A stretch of 64,000 nt of DNA from Hippophae tibetana (taxonomy: Eukaryota > Streptophyta > Magnoliopsida > Rosales > Elaeagnaceae). Under the pieces are notes generated by a model, which was not told where the DNA came from, searched no databases, and saw only the letters and a program-made list of their open reading frames with translations. The stretch covers positions 18,459,001 through 18,523,000 of the forward strand of contig CM072806.1 of NCBI GenBank assembly GCA_037013495.1, written 5' to 3'. Both the position numbers and the translations under genes were made by a program. Shown in pieces: positions 13,939 through 34,904 of this stretch; positions within the stretch are counted from its first letter, which is position 1, and each line of letters opens with the position of its first letter.

Positions 13939-14061
13939 CTCCTATGCGATTTCTTATACACTTCAGCTGACATGTGTATTATGATAAAGAAAATTGGTCC
14001 GTTAATTTTAATTTTTTTATCATTACACATGTTAGTCTATTGAGTAAGAGACTCCATAGGA
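13939..14061. mobile_element. Small foldback element (MITE-like), 123 bp
   Basis: The ends are inverted repeats. The left side starts CTCCTATG and the right side ends CATAGGAG. The inner arms continue with 'acatgtgta' then 'atgataaa' on the left and their reverse complements on the right. The arms are about 45 bp with mismatches, leaving a short AT-rich loop. The size and structure fit a MITE or hairpin element. No clear target duplication was found, so the superfamily is open. Confidence 0.6.
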
Positions 14062-16978
14062 GAGCTGCATAACATTTTAAATATTAGTTCAAATAATAAG
14101 CAATAAATTAAATGTAATTTAACAAACTTTAAAAATAGAAATGAGAAGATTTGAAATTCACTTACTTGTGGGGGAGGAACATTTACCTAATAAAGGGACT
14201 TGGACTAAAATATTTTAATTTATTAGTTTATTAAATAATCCTCTAATTATTAGGTAATGAAATTTTAATTTTTTTTCTTTTAAGTTAGATAAGATTAGTT
14301 ATACTTTAATCTTATTTCTTTTAAGTTAGATAAGTTTACTCCTGTAATTAAATAAAATCAATCGAGTTCAATTGTTTTTGAAATAATATTTTTTCGAAGA
14401 TAAAATTAGATTTTTATTAAAAATAACATTGTTTTTATAATACTCTTAAAAATAACATTAAAAATCCAAAAATATACACCTTTTCTCCTTTTGTTATGAA
14501 GTAAAAATAACTTTTCACTTATTTAAATATCTCATTGTCTTTATTTTTTTCATTACAAATATTTTTTCTAAAATAGTTTATTCAAACTTTTGAGATAAAA
14601 ATAATGTTTGTATAAATAAATTAAAGATATACAAATAGAAAAAGATGAGAGAGAAATAGTAGATTGAGAGATAAAGCATGTGAAATAAGAAAATTGATAA
14701 TTTTTAAAAGGTATGGATGATTTTTTGATTTTGATTTTGATTTTTAACCTAAATTCAATTTTACCTTTAAAAATTAGTATTTTTTAAAAAATTGTACTTA
14801 ATTAACTCTATTTAAAAGTTAATAAATTAAACCTAACAAATCTTAAAAAAAATTCCGGAGCAAGATTTAAAATATAGATTTTAATTAAAATATCAAACTT
14901 AAATTTTATGAAAATTTAGAAAATATTTTTGTTATCGTCGAAAATTTTAAGTTTTTTTTAAAAAATTATGAAAACTCTACCAAAATCATGATATTTGTTT
15001 ATAAAACTTTCAAACAATCAAATACTTATATTTTTAGACTAATTTCTTATTTAATACATATATTTATAAAAGTTAAGGTATTCAATTTGATCAATAAGTC
15101 AATTAATTAATCATAATATTGAAGAATGATGAATTAAAATCTAAAATGATTATTTTGATTACAATAAAAATATTATTATAAATGGATAAAACTCAACGGT
15201 TCATAATAAAATTTAAATCATGAAAAAGATTATATGTAAAACTAATAAAATAAATATAAAAATGAGGTATAAACAGAAAATATATATGAAAAAAACTATA
15301 AAATATTATCCCAAATTAAAATAAATAATTTTTTGATTGAAGATAAAAAACCATAAATAGATAAATTTAAAGGTAAATTATTTAGAAAATAAAAAAATAA
15401 AAAATTTAATATGAAAATATATTTTGTCGATATTTTATCGAAAACTTCATGACAATATCCATAGTATCCACCATATTTTCGATTTTTTTTCACAATAATA
15501 AGATTTTGTTGATAATGTCACGACATTATCGACATTTTAACTAGAAGATATGAATATCATGTTTCGATGTCGAGATGAAAAATAAAACAGAATCACGATA
15601 ATGTTGACAATATAATTGATTTTTCAAATCTTGGTCTAGAATGCCATTATGCAAGAGTTATTAAACCATTTGAAAAAAATGGTGTATTCAATTAAGATTT
15701 ATAGATTATTTGATAGATTTTAAATTTTAAAAAATATATAGTTTTTAATAGAATTTTAATATTACATATACTTTATTAAATTGTAAAACTCAATATAAAC
15801 TTGAATAGATTTATACGATTTTTTTATAAATTTTTATTGGCTTCTAGAAACTTTTATAAAATTTAATATATTTTAATTTTTTTTACTATTTTTACTCTTT
15901 TTAATACATTATTAATTATTTTATAATTTCTTAACGAACACTTTACAATTATAAAAAATATTCAATATATTATTATATGTATTATTCTTTAAACTATGAA
16001 AATATAAAAAGTTTTTATAAAATCAAATATGAATTTGTATTAATTAAAAAGCTACACATATACATATTAACTTATAGTAATATTTATTATTGTGAGATCA
16101 TAAATTCTTAATAGCTATTAAAAAAAATTATATTAAAAAAATTATTTATGTAGGGTTATTACATGAGAGTTATACATGTATATAAATTTTAATTAGTTAT
16201 AAATTAATTTATATTTTTTAAATATTGAATTTCTTGATAATTTTATGTGATCCTATAAAAAAAATTCCAAATGTAAGTTTGTGATTTAGCTAAGTGAATT
16301 TCAATAGGTAAAAAAAAAAAAGAAAAAAAAAACCAAAAAGTAAAGATAATAAAAAAAGTCTTTAATAATATAATGGAAGAATATATTATTTGTAATAGAT
16401 TTTATTTACATAAAAAAATATTTAGAATCTTTAAAAATTATTATTTAAAAGTTATTAATATTTTTAATATCTTAATACTTTTATAAACCTTTAAAAAATA
16501 ATAATCGAATAAATCTTACTTTATATAGATTTTTAGAAACTTTTAATAAGTATTAAACGTCTTTTACAGTTCATTAAATTCTACGGAAATCTTATTTTGA
16601 TGAGGCAATTACACAAGTAACATTAATTGGCGAATAAAATAAGAGAAACCGGTCATTTTGTAACGCCTATACACACAAAAGTAACCTTCAGCAACACACT
16701 CTCCCCCTCAAAGCGACCTTGAAAGAAAAAAGCTAAGAATAATGCTGATTGTCGACTACCAGCTAAAGTGGGAAAGCAAAGCAAAGAATAAAAAAGACCA
16801 CGAGTAGAAACAACAACAATTATTCTCTATGCTTTCATTTCCAAATGTTTTCATCAAACTATAAAATATAAATTTATATTTATTTTTGTATCTATATCAC
16901 ATAAATTTTACTGTTAATATTATTTAAAAAAATAATTATAAGATTAAAAAAATATTGGTATCAAAATATTTACAAAAC
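14062..16978. other. AT-rich upstream region of the kinase gene
   Basis: No coding region is visible. The part at about 14890-15640 belongs to a dispersed repeat that recurs, inverted, near 61110-61950. From 16600 the base composition becomes more balanced ('gaaaccggtcattttgtaacgcc', 'caacacactctccccctcaaagcg'), as expected for the proximal promoter of the kinase gene. Confidence 0.5.
14890..15640. repeat. Dispersed repeat, copy A
   Basis: The reverse complement of this segment aligns by eye with 61110-61950. Shared landmarks in the same order include 'ttatggatattgtc'-like text followed by an 'aaatatc..acaaaatat' block, then 'cttattgat', 'aaatatatgtattaaataa.aaatta' and 'tagtag.attttcata'. 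The text is rich in TATCGATA-like words ('gtcgatattttatcg', 'cgacattatcgacatt'). No coding capacity is seen. The family is unknown. Confidence 0.55.
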
Positions 16979-17075
16979 TATATAATATTAACATTTGTCT
17001 TCCACCAAAAGCCTTTGTCGCTCTTTATTTAAAAACACGGCCTGTGTATATCTCGTCTCTATCTCTCTCTCTCTC
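16979..17075 (+). promoter_or_regulatory. Core promoter candidates of the CPK29-like gene
   Basis: Two TATA-like boxes precede the start codon at 17094: TATATAAT at 16979-16986 and TATTTAAA at 17026-17033. Either could place a transcription start within the next 30-40 bases. A CT-rich run at 17057-17075 ('ctctatctctctctctctc') is typical of plant 5' leaders. Which box is used cannot be told from sequence. Confidence 0.4.
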
Positions 17076-17093
17076 AGATCCTTCTTTTCCAAA

Positions 17094-25490
<8,397 letters not shown>

Positions 25491-26769
25491 TCCTTATTTC
25501 TCACATTCTTTTATATTGTAAAAATGGAAATGTGTAAAGCTCTTCTACTTGTTGAGGCCCTATGGATGCAGCTGATATGCAATAATATGCTTGTGTAATG
25601 CGGTTCTGATTTCTGAATAATAAACTCCCGTTGTAAAAATTAAATAAAGTACTCATAATAATAAATTTAAACATATGAAACAACTCATTTTTATCACTTA
25701 TCCGTGATGTTCATTTCTTATTATAAAGGTTATACACTCAAAGCACTAATACAACATTTTCTTCAAGAACCTTAGTGGCTGTTTTCTCCACCCTCTTCCA
25801 AAGTTTGTTTTCTACAAGAAAGGTTCTTCCTCATTTCATTATTTCCATTTCTCCTTATAAAAATACATATTTATGTTTTTTCACTTAGATCTTGTTTTAG
25901 GGTGATTGTTTTAAGATGATTTATGTTATGTTTATATTTGTTTTGTTTGTGTTCCGTTAGAAGCCTAAATTTTTTTCTAAATGTCTTGTGTTCAAGATCA
26001 TAAAAGTTACAAGATTGTATTTAGATTCAATTACTTCTATAAAACATCTAATATATCAATTAAAACAATAAAACACTCAGATTTTAAAACTTTTCAACGT
26101 AATGAATTATTATAACTCAAGTTCCATGTATATTTTAAGGTAATTGAACCCATTTATTTTCATTTGCATATTGGCAGATCCATTATCTTAAGTTAGAAAT
26201 TTTGGGTTTGGATTGAACTTGGATCATATAATATCTTACCATGTATATTTTTAGATTAAATCTAATCAATTTTTTTAAATTAAATGCAAGCATTAAGTCG
26301 AATCCTTAAATATCCGGATAGGTTTGAGTTTAACTTATAATATAAATATTTAATCCTAAATCTTACCTTAAAATTATTTGAATAGAGATAAAACTTATTC
26401 GAACTTAATCAAATTAATTTTACACATCATAATTATATCACTTATTAAGTCATTCTAAGGAAATATAAATTAACACTGGTGTAAATTTGAATCTCTTCCA
26501 CTTTGTTTTAAGTGCATGTCAAAACTTAAGAAGGGAGTGGTATAATTATAATATCTTTTGTTATTTTTACAATAAAAATTTATAAAATATTTAAGTATTT
26601 TTAAATAAATTTATTATTAATAAATTATTTTTATAACAATAATAATTTTAATGTAAGTTCGTAAATAAATTTATTATTAATGAATTATTTTTATAACAAT
26701 AATAATTTATATTGTAACAATAACGTTTTAAATTAAAAAAACACTTTTTTATTCAAATAACTAAAGTTA
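25491..26769. other. Kinase 3' region and intergenic DNA
   Basis: The kinase 3' UTR follows the stop at 25488-25490. Poly(A)-signal candidates are the 'aataataaa' text near 25615 and AATAAA at 25643-25648. Further on, no gene is seen. A local duplication of about 60 bp ('taaataaatttattattaat.aattatttttataacaataataattt') occurs twice between about 26600 and 26710, just before CACTA-1. Confidence 0.5.
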
Positions 26770-27331
26770 CACTACTACATAAATAGGCATTAAAGTCGGT
26801 TCAATGAATCGACTTTAAATTTAGAGACTTAAAATGTAAAGTCGGTTCACGGGATGAACCGACTTTACAGGTAACATTTTATGATTTGTTTTTATTTTTA
26901 TTTTTATTTTTCGTATTATTCAATATATATATATATATATATAACATAAAAAAAAACTAAAATATAAATAATAATACAAATAATTAAAAATTTAAATATA
27001 TTTAATTACTTGATAATTAAATTTATTACAAAAACAAATAATGCATAAATAATACATATAGTTAACTCAAATTACAAATAAAATAATGTCGTCAAAGTAT
27101 AATTATTATGCGATCGAGTAAGCTTGGTTGGCTTAGAATTTTGATTGGCCTTCACAAGCATTATGACAAAAAAACAGCTTATCCATATAACAAATATTCC
27201 CCTACATACATGAGCACGTAAAATATCCATCAAAAAAACAGTTTAAACTTCAGACATACGAATGAAGAAATTAAATCATTATAAATATTACCATCAAAAA
27301 GAGATTACCACGTACATCAACATTTGACTAA

Positions 27332-27658
27332 CTCATAGTAGCACTTTATTAATCATTTGTTTATATATATGAAGTTATCTGGAATCTCTACTAGTATTTT
27401 ATAATACTATATATAATGAACTCTAAATATGAAATCAATTGTAACTTCGATTTCTTACTTGGCTTGTGTGAGTTTTGGTGCCCTTAAACATATAGAACAC
27501 GTTCATGGGCACCAAAACTCATACAAACCAAGAAAAAAATTGGAATTACGTACACCTGATTTGTCCATTTATAGCTCATTATATCATTAAAAATACTAGC
27601 AGAGATTCCAAATAAATTCATATTTATAAACAAATGATTAATAAAGTACTAATATGAG
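27332..27658. repeat. Long foldback inside CACTA-1, 152-bp arms
   Basis: The left arm 27332-27483 and right arm 27507-27658 are inverted copies, about 80% matched by eye, around a 23-nt loop. The innermost 26 bp are nearly perfect ('gagttttggtgccc' against 'gggcaccaaaactc'). It lies downstream of the Ulp1-like reading. Direct repeats flank it: about 27198-27290 and about 27725-27820 share 'cattcccctaaatacatgagca' and 'agaaattaaatcatta'-like text. A transcript would form a long hairpin. Confidence 0.8.
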
Positions 27659-28074
27659 TTCGTAAGGAAAGTAAGAAAGAGAGATGAGATGTAGTTTGGG
27701 CCAAAAATAGGTCCATAAAACAATGCATTCCCCTAAATACATGAGCATATGATTAATCATCATCAAACAAGTGATTTCAGACACAGGAGTAGATAGAGAA
27801 ATTAAATCATTAAAAAATTTACTGTTATGTTGTCATATGCTATTCAAGATCATCAGAATCTTCTCCTGATTCTTCTTGTGATAATATAATTTGAACCATG
27901 TGTTCTGCCCATTCCTCTCGTAAATTATCAAAAAAATTCTAATCGTAACCCGTCTTGTTCTAACCAAAGAACTACATGTATTTAAAATCAAAATAAGAAT
28001 ATAATTTCATTTATTTACAAAAACAAACTCAAATATGTTAAAAACTTGTATGTATATGGGTAAAATATATTACC

Positions 28075-28731
28075 ACATCATCAATTAGAATTTTGATATT
28101 TGTGATGATTTTGCTCATAAACTTCATGACATAATAACCACACATGACTCCATTATTTTGTTGTGGAACCTACAAAAAAAAGTGCATGTACATGAATTTT
28201 CATATTCGAACATCCTTATTATTCAATTGTAAAATTAATAAAATTATTAATATTGAATTGTACATACCATAACTTTTGTCCATATAAGCTTATGAGATTT
28301 TTAAGGGAAATGCCCCTAAACTTGTTCCACAACTTCCATGCCCTATCAAGATTTAAAACGATTAATTTTTATTAAATATTACAAAAAATAATAGAAGAAA
28401 CTAATATGTAACTATATATAACTCTTACATTTCAACAACTGCTTTTGTATCTTTACTCAGTTCTATGGAAGCTGAGTCACAGTACCAAGCATGATTATTG
28501 AACATATCAATGATTACCAACATCCAATGATCATGGCCTTGTTCAAACCTTAATGGCCAAGGGATTATCAACTTTTGATTTCTGTTAAGCGTTAATGCTC
28601 AATCACATAATTGTTTAGCTCTGATGCTAACATCCTTCTCTTGATATTGATTGACATATGAAGAATCATAGAACATTGCTAAATGTGATGAGTGATTATG
28701 TTGAAGTCGATAATAGCACGCCCTATATAAA

Positions 28732-28780
<49 letters not shown>

Positions 28781-31260
28781 TATATGTTCTGCATAAATAA
28801 AAGAAAAATAACTAGATTGAGGACTCACCTTATCCACACTTGAATTATACTTAAATCGATCATTTGATATTCAAATATTTGCAATAAGCACTCGATCGAT
28901 ATATAAGTTTGGCCGAGGTCTACACCAGAAATTTCAATAGGAAGTGGCACAGTCCATCTATCATTTATGCTAGATGCCCTCCCAACAATAGTCATCAAAG
29001 TGCCAAGATTTCTACTGAAATTTAACGCATAAGTATGACTATACTTTTTCCAAGGCTTCTTCTTGAATGACTTGGTGCACGATGATTTGCCACTAGTCAT
29101 AGATTTAGTACGAGATACTTGCTTCGTATCTCTTAAATGTGCCGCATTTAAGAGTTATGGTATAATAGACTAACAAAAAGGTATCATATATGTATTTTTA
29201 GTAACAATATAAGATATAATTAAATAATAGTAGTAAACAAGTGTTATCTTTTAAGTTAAAAAATAGTACCATGTCAAAATTTAGAACAACTTGAATCGAC
29301 GAACAAGCCACATACTGTCCAACCGCCTCTTGGACTGTGGTAGCATCAGAAGGCACATGTAGTGGACAATCCTGAAACAATGATTGATCAATTACTATTC
29401 ACCAATGATTAGGAAAATATTGATTATGAATCATCTAATCATCGCTCAATTGTTGTACCGTTCCAATAGCAACATAGTTCGTTGACGAAGGATGTTTCAA
29501 CAAATATTTCATATTCTGTAAAAATTTAAGTGTTATATATAAAAAATAAAACATATAATAAGAATTTAAAAATAATAGATTATATACACCAGAAATTAAA
29601 ATCTTACCACATATGATTCATCAAATAGAGGAGGACTCTCATGTGGGGTAGCTATTAGATGTACATTCTCACCAAAATGTTCATCTTGGTTTGATTTATG
29701 GTAAGAATGTGCAGATTGCATTGGAGAAAATGAACCACTACTTGATTGCATATGCATTCCTGGCATATAGTGAGGACCAATAGGATGACTATATCTCATA
29801 CTGGATGTAGTTTGAGCGCAATGAGATTGTATGGGTGGCATGCCTGGCATGGATGGTAGCATGGATTGTGGCATGCCTGGCATGAAAGGTGGCATGCCTG
29901 GCATGGATGGTGGCATGCTTGGTATGGATTGTGGCATGCCTGGCATGGAAGATGGTATGCCTGGCATGGATGGTTGCATGCTTGGCCAATATGGCATGCC
30001 TTGGTTGTAGCATGATGCCATGGCTGACAGTTGTTGTGATTGATGTTCTTTTAGAGTGGCAATCTCACTCATCACTGAGGCCTTAAAGGAGTTGAATTCT
30101 TCTTCAATTTTAGTGTATTTCTCCTTACTTATCGTCTGAGGCTTATGTTTTGGAATTTTAAAATACTCCATAGAACTATCATATTGGCTACCTTCCCTAA
30201 CACGACCAGGATGCTCGCGTCCGAATGCATGATATAAAGCATCTCTCCCAGGCTCTTCGATTATTTCACCCTTGGATATTTTTTCTTGAACAGCTCTCTA
30301 CAAATAATAAAACACACAAATATATCATTCATTATTACATCAATTATTAAATATCATTCAGACTTTTTATCAACCGAAATTAGTAACCAACTTATTTAAT
30401 TGTTCTTCTCCTCGTTGACTCATCAGTCTTTCATTCTTCATTTTGGGAGTCTTTGTTTCTATGTACAATTCAATTCGGGTAACAGGTCTACCCAATTTAG
30501 CTTTCTACATAAATTAGGAAAATTTTATTAACAATGACATGAAATGAAATTGAGAAAAATTATTATAAAAATATTTATAATATTAAGACAAATTAATAAT
30601 ACCATTCTATATCTAACTTCAGGATTTGAAGACCTCCCAGTACGGTTAGGAAGAATGTTATGCATTTGGACATTCTGATGATCTTCTCTAATAATTTGAA
30701 ATTCATCTGAACGTCTATAATCTACAAAGTCTTTCCAAACTTGAGGTGTAATCCAGGGGTGTCCTTTAGGGATTTTTTAGATAATATTCTCATCAAGTGT
30801 TTCCAAATATGGAAACACATAATTTTTTTGCCAATCTGGAAGTCTTGTATTCCTTCCACGCCTTATTTGCAATCTTATAACACTTGTCTTTCCAACTATC
30901 ATCGACTTTGTAACGATTCTGTAAAAACACAGTACAAAAGATTAGATATAATACACCTAATATAATATATATATTGATTATAAAATATAAGAGACTTACA
31001 TAAATGGTTATCCATATTTTGAACTTTTCTACATCGTCAACCTCAGACCAATGATTTATATTGATTGGTATACTGAACTTTGCCAGTCGACCAATAGAGC
31101 ATTTCAATTGTTGACCATTTTTCCCTATTGGATTACCAGTAGCATCAAATAGAACAGGTATTCTATCATCTGGATTAAGTGGAGCATCAGGTATATTCGC
31201 CTAACCCCTTCTTTTCAAATATCCCAATGAATCATTTGGATCTACAAGCTGAATATCCAT
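28075..31260 (-). pseudogene. CACTA-1 second gene: Transposase_24 + Ulp1-like protease
   Basis: From an ATG at 31260 (MDIQLVDPND) the reading passes a stop after about 17 codons. It then gives the plant En/Spm Transposase_24 region in about four exon-like pieces: 31100-30800, and about 30790-30390 with 'KGHPWITPQVWKDFVDYRRS', 'SDEFQIIREDHQNVQMHN' and 'RIELYIETKT'. The piece 30300-29596 has 'GREHPGRVREGSQYD' and a SMPGMP-type repeat. A piece at about 29370-29270 follows (DCPLHVPSDATTVQEAVGQY). A conserved region at 29100-28825 precedes a Ulp1-like C48 protease. Its His is in HDHW (28521-28535), Asp in YCDS (codon 28476-28478) and Cys in QQNNGVMCGYY (codon 28140-28142). Stops occur between conserved blocks, and some gaps may be introns. 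Ulp1-type genes in plant CACTA elements are known; the natural substrate is not. The triad is intact although the gene is not. Confidence 0.75.
28735..28776. repeat. (TA)n microsatellite in CACTA-1
   Basis: A run of about twenty TA units between two exon-like pieces of the Ulp1-like gene, probably intronic. Confidence 0.9.
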
Positions 31261-31360
31261 GAAATATCTGCAAACAATGAAGAAATATAAATTAATTGAT
31301 AATTTTAGGAACACACATATATACAAGAGTTATTACAACAATATAGAACATACATTATGT

Positions 31361-34300
31361 TTAATTAGGTTGTTGATCGTATACATATATTCCTTCACAA
31401 TCACTTCGAATCCATGTCGAAGAATCATCATCATCATCAATTAGATCATCACGTACATTAGGTAATTTATTTGAGAAATTACTAATATTGGTTAATGTAT
31501 CAAGCATAGAGTCATCATCTTCTATAACATCAAAATGGTAAAACTCTTTTTGTGGAGGCGTTAACACAACATACCATCTTGGATCAATTTGATTGCTCAC
31601 GTAAAATACTTGTTTTGCATGAAGTGCTAACGTGAAAGGATCATCAGTGTGACTTATCCTGGATAAATTTACAAGGTAAATCCAAAATCATCTATTTTAT
31701 ATCCAACATTGATAACATTTTCGACCCAATCACACAAAAAAACTGTTTCATGGAAGACCTCATAATCCAATTCCCAAATCTCTTGTATTATACCATAATA
31801 TGTTCTATCAGAAAGTACAGGATTAACATCTTTTGAACTGGAAAATTTCATAGTTTGTGCAACCATCTTCACCCCACTATTTTGATTTACTCGGACTTTG
31901 TCCCTAGCTTGAGTCGTAAACCTTGATCCATTTATTGTGAAACTATGAAATGATTTGGCATCGAATTTTGGCCCATGTGCAAGCCATTGTAAACTTTCTG
32001 ATATTTTATGATTGGGTTTCTTGAGACAAAAACACAAAATGTGTTTAGAGCAAAGTTTTAAAACATTGAATAGATCTAGGAAGATACATGCATGAATTTT
32101 TGTTTGTGACACTTACATGGTTGCGAAACCAATTAATAAGCTCTCGCTTATGTTCATCATAAAACCATTTTTCTCCTCTCTTTTTTCATAACGAGGATCG
32201 ATCTTCAATAAGTTTAAATGCATTCGGTAATGTTATTAAATATATATTAAGTTATATATCATTATTAATAGTTAAATAAAAAATGATTTTTGCAATCATG
32301 AAACAATGAACATCACTTACTCTATGTACGGTTGTGCCTCATTATTATTTACCAAAATGATTCGGTGTGCTTTTTCCCATCGAGTGCGATCAATAAATAA
32401 TTTCTTACTTCCACCAAGCATAGGGTTACCTACTTGGATCATGTGACGTTATAAGAACAACTTGTGCGTAGGATTCCCAATTTTAGTGCAACCACTAAAG
32501 TATTCAGAACAAAACTCAATGGCCTCTTCAACAATGTAGCATTCCACCATGCATCCTTCATGTCGATATCTGTTATTTACATATCCTTTAAGGACTTGCA
32601 TATCTCTCTCAAAAGGATACATCTACCTTAAGTAAGTAGGACCACATAATTGAACCTCTCGAACTAAATGAACACATAAGTGAATCATTATATCGAAGAA
32701 AGAAGGAGGAAAATATTTTTCAATTAGACACAAAGTCTCTACAATTTCTTTCTGTAAAGAATTTAACTCGCCAATTGATATAGATTTCTTGCATATTGTA
32801 TTGAAGAATGAACAAAGCCAAATTATTGATATTCTTCCATGTTTTGGAAGAATTGATCTAATAGCAACTGGTAACAACTGTTGCATTAAGATATGACAGT
32901 CATGTGATTTCAATCCATAAAGTCTCTTATCGGTGATAGACACAAAATTTCTTAAGTTGGATGAGTAACCATCAGGAAATTTCACACCTTCCAAACATTT
33001 ACAAAACACATCCTTCTCTTTTGTTGACATTGTATATGATGATGGTGGTAAGTATGTTCAATTCTTAACATTTTCCACCCTTGGTTCCAATTCAGGTTGT
33101 ATGCCTAGTTTCTTTAAATCCAATCTTGCTTTAATGTCATCCTTTGTTTTTCCAGGTATATTAAGTAAAGTACCAATCAAGCTCTCACATACATTCTTCT
33201 CAATGTGCATGACATCTAAGATGTGACGAATGTGTAGGTCTTTCCAATAAGGTAATTCTCAAAATATTGATTTTTTTTCCAACAACCATGGTAAGTCGGT
33301 TCAAACTCTTTTTCATTTTCACCTATTTCATTAGTTGACCTCTTTCATTTCCCTACCTTGGTGAGTTTTTTTTTTCATCTTTCCATATCGTTTGAATGTC
33401 ATCCCATTCATTTGCCTTAATATCTCAATACCTCGCAAAGGTCGAGTTGCATGATCATGATCTTCTTCACCATCGAACGGTTTCTTTTGGTATCTAAACT
33501 TGTGTCCAGATGGCAAAAATCTCCTATGTCTTCTATAAGACATCTTTCGTCCGTGAACAAGATAATTTGAAGAAGTTCCATCACTACATATAGGACATCC
33601 CAAGTCAACATCTTTGATGTATATTTACTATTGAACAACCTTTGAAAGCGAGGAATCGGAGGAAAGTACCAAAGAACCTTTGCAAGCACGCCTTTCTTAT
33701 GTGTTGTACTCTCATTTGTACCATGCTTCCATCTCGATTCTTTACACATAGGAAAATCATGTAATGTCTCATATTCTTTTCTATAAAGAATGCAATCATT
33801 AGGACAAGCGTGAATCTTATGATATTCCATGCCAAATCGACTAAGAGATTTCTTCACTTCATACATTGAAGATGACAATTCAATACCCTCGGGAAACATA
33901 TCAACTAGTAGATTTAGTAATTCTGTGAACCCCTTGTCAGAAAAACCATGTTTTGCCTTCACATTGTACAAATGAACCAATCCCGACATTTTAGTGTATT
34001 TTTTGCATTTGGGATACAACAGTTTTTCGGCATCTTTTATAAGTTTATTAAAGGTTTCGGGATCATTCTCGCGTAATTCATCTTCAACACCATGAAACAT
34101 ATTTTCTGTCTGTACATTATGATAAGATGTATGTAATCCACTCACATTCTTATTATACTTTTCCCCATGAGTATTATCAATATTTTCTCCATAATAATAC
34201 CAACATTTATAGCTCAATAGAATACCATTACGTATAAGGTGATACTTAACCTCATCAACTTCATGAAATCGCTCATTTTTACATTTAACGCATGGGCATC

Positions 34301-34412
34301 GAATCATACTACTTCCAGTATTACTAGTTCTACAAGCAAATTCCATGAAACTTTCAACTCGAGAAATATAGTCTTACTTAATTCTACACTTTGACATCCA
34401 AGATTTATCTAT
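31361..34412 (-). pseudogene. TNP2-type CACTA transposase, broken
   Basis: Domains appear in the normal order. First is a Transposase-associated domain (34412-34200, DKSWM start, RCPCVKC). TNP2/Transposase_21 follows (about 34130-33180, with 'HACPNDCILYRKEYE', 'LGCPICSDGTSSNYL' and 'RHILDVMHIEKNVCES'). DUF4218 spans 33030-32580 (SHDCHILMQQLLPVAIRSIL, IMIHLCVHLVREV). DUF4216 spans about 31990-31600 (TYYGIIQEIWELDY, WVENVINVGY). Defects are clear. The expected start codon at 34410-34412 reads ATA, an in-frame stop lies about a dozen codons later, and the remaining open frame starts at ATG 34346. Compared with the family, roughly 130 residues are missing between 'FQRLFNSK' and 'LGCPIC', part of the catalytic region. 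Frame breaks recur near 33605 and 33050. Splice sites are not resolved. Confidence 0.85.
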
Positions 34413-34770
34413 TTTCTATTAATGACATTAATTAAACATATTACTTAATTATGTATACAATGAATATATTTCAAGTATTATTATATATAAATTTCCTAAT
34501 TATTAGAATATATATCAAAACATACATAATGCAAAACAATTATCATTTTAATCATTTTACAAAACTATTTCTATACAAATTAAAAAATAAGCAACATGTT
34601 AGCATGAATATATAAAAACCAATCACACACTTTGGTTGATTCTAATTTCTAAGCATGTTACTATATCATAATTAAAAAGTAATATTAATTATACGTATAT
34701 AAATAAATTTATCCATGCAAACCCACAACATTTTAGATATTATTGAATATATACAATAAGTCAAACATTA

Positions 34771-34904
34771 TTACAAGCAAAATAAAAAACATAACTAAAT
34801 CAAAAAATTATACAAAATATAAAACAAACTGATCGTATTACAAGCAAAATAAAAAACATAACTAAATCAAAAAATTATACAAAATATAAAACAAACTGAT
34901 CGAA
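34771..34904. repeat. 67-bp tandem duplication in CACTA-1
   Basis: The unit beginning 'ttacaagcaaaataaaaaac' occurs at 34771 and 34838 with essentially no differences. It lies in the AT-rich stretch between the TNP2 start and the right terminus (34413-35324), which otherwise holds no gene. Confidence 0.95.

Noticed and set aside
16995..17093. Upstream in-frame extension of the kinase start
   Set aside because: It would bury the MGLCFS acylation motif and lies in the promoter and leader region; the ATG at 17094 is the family start.
29789..30086. Repetitive open frames in the other frames of the SMPGMP region
   Set aside because: Shadow frames of the minisatellite inside the CACTA-1 second gene.
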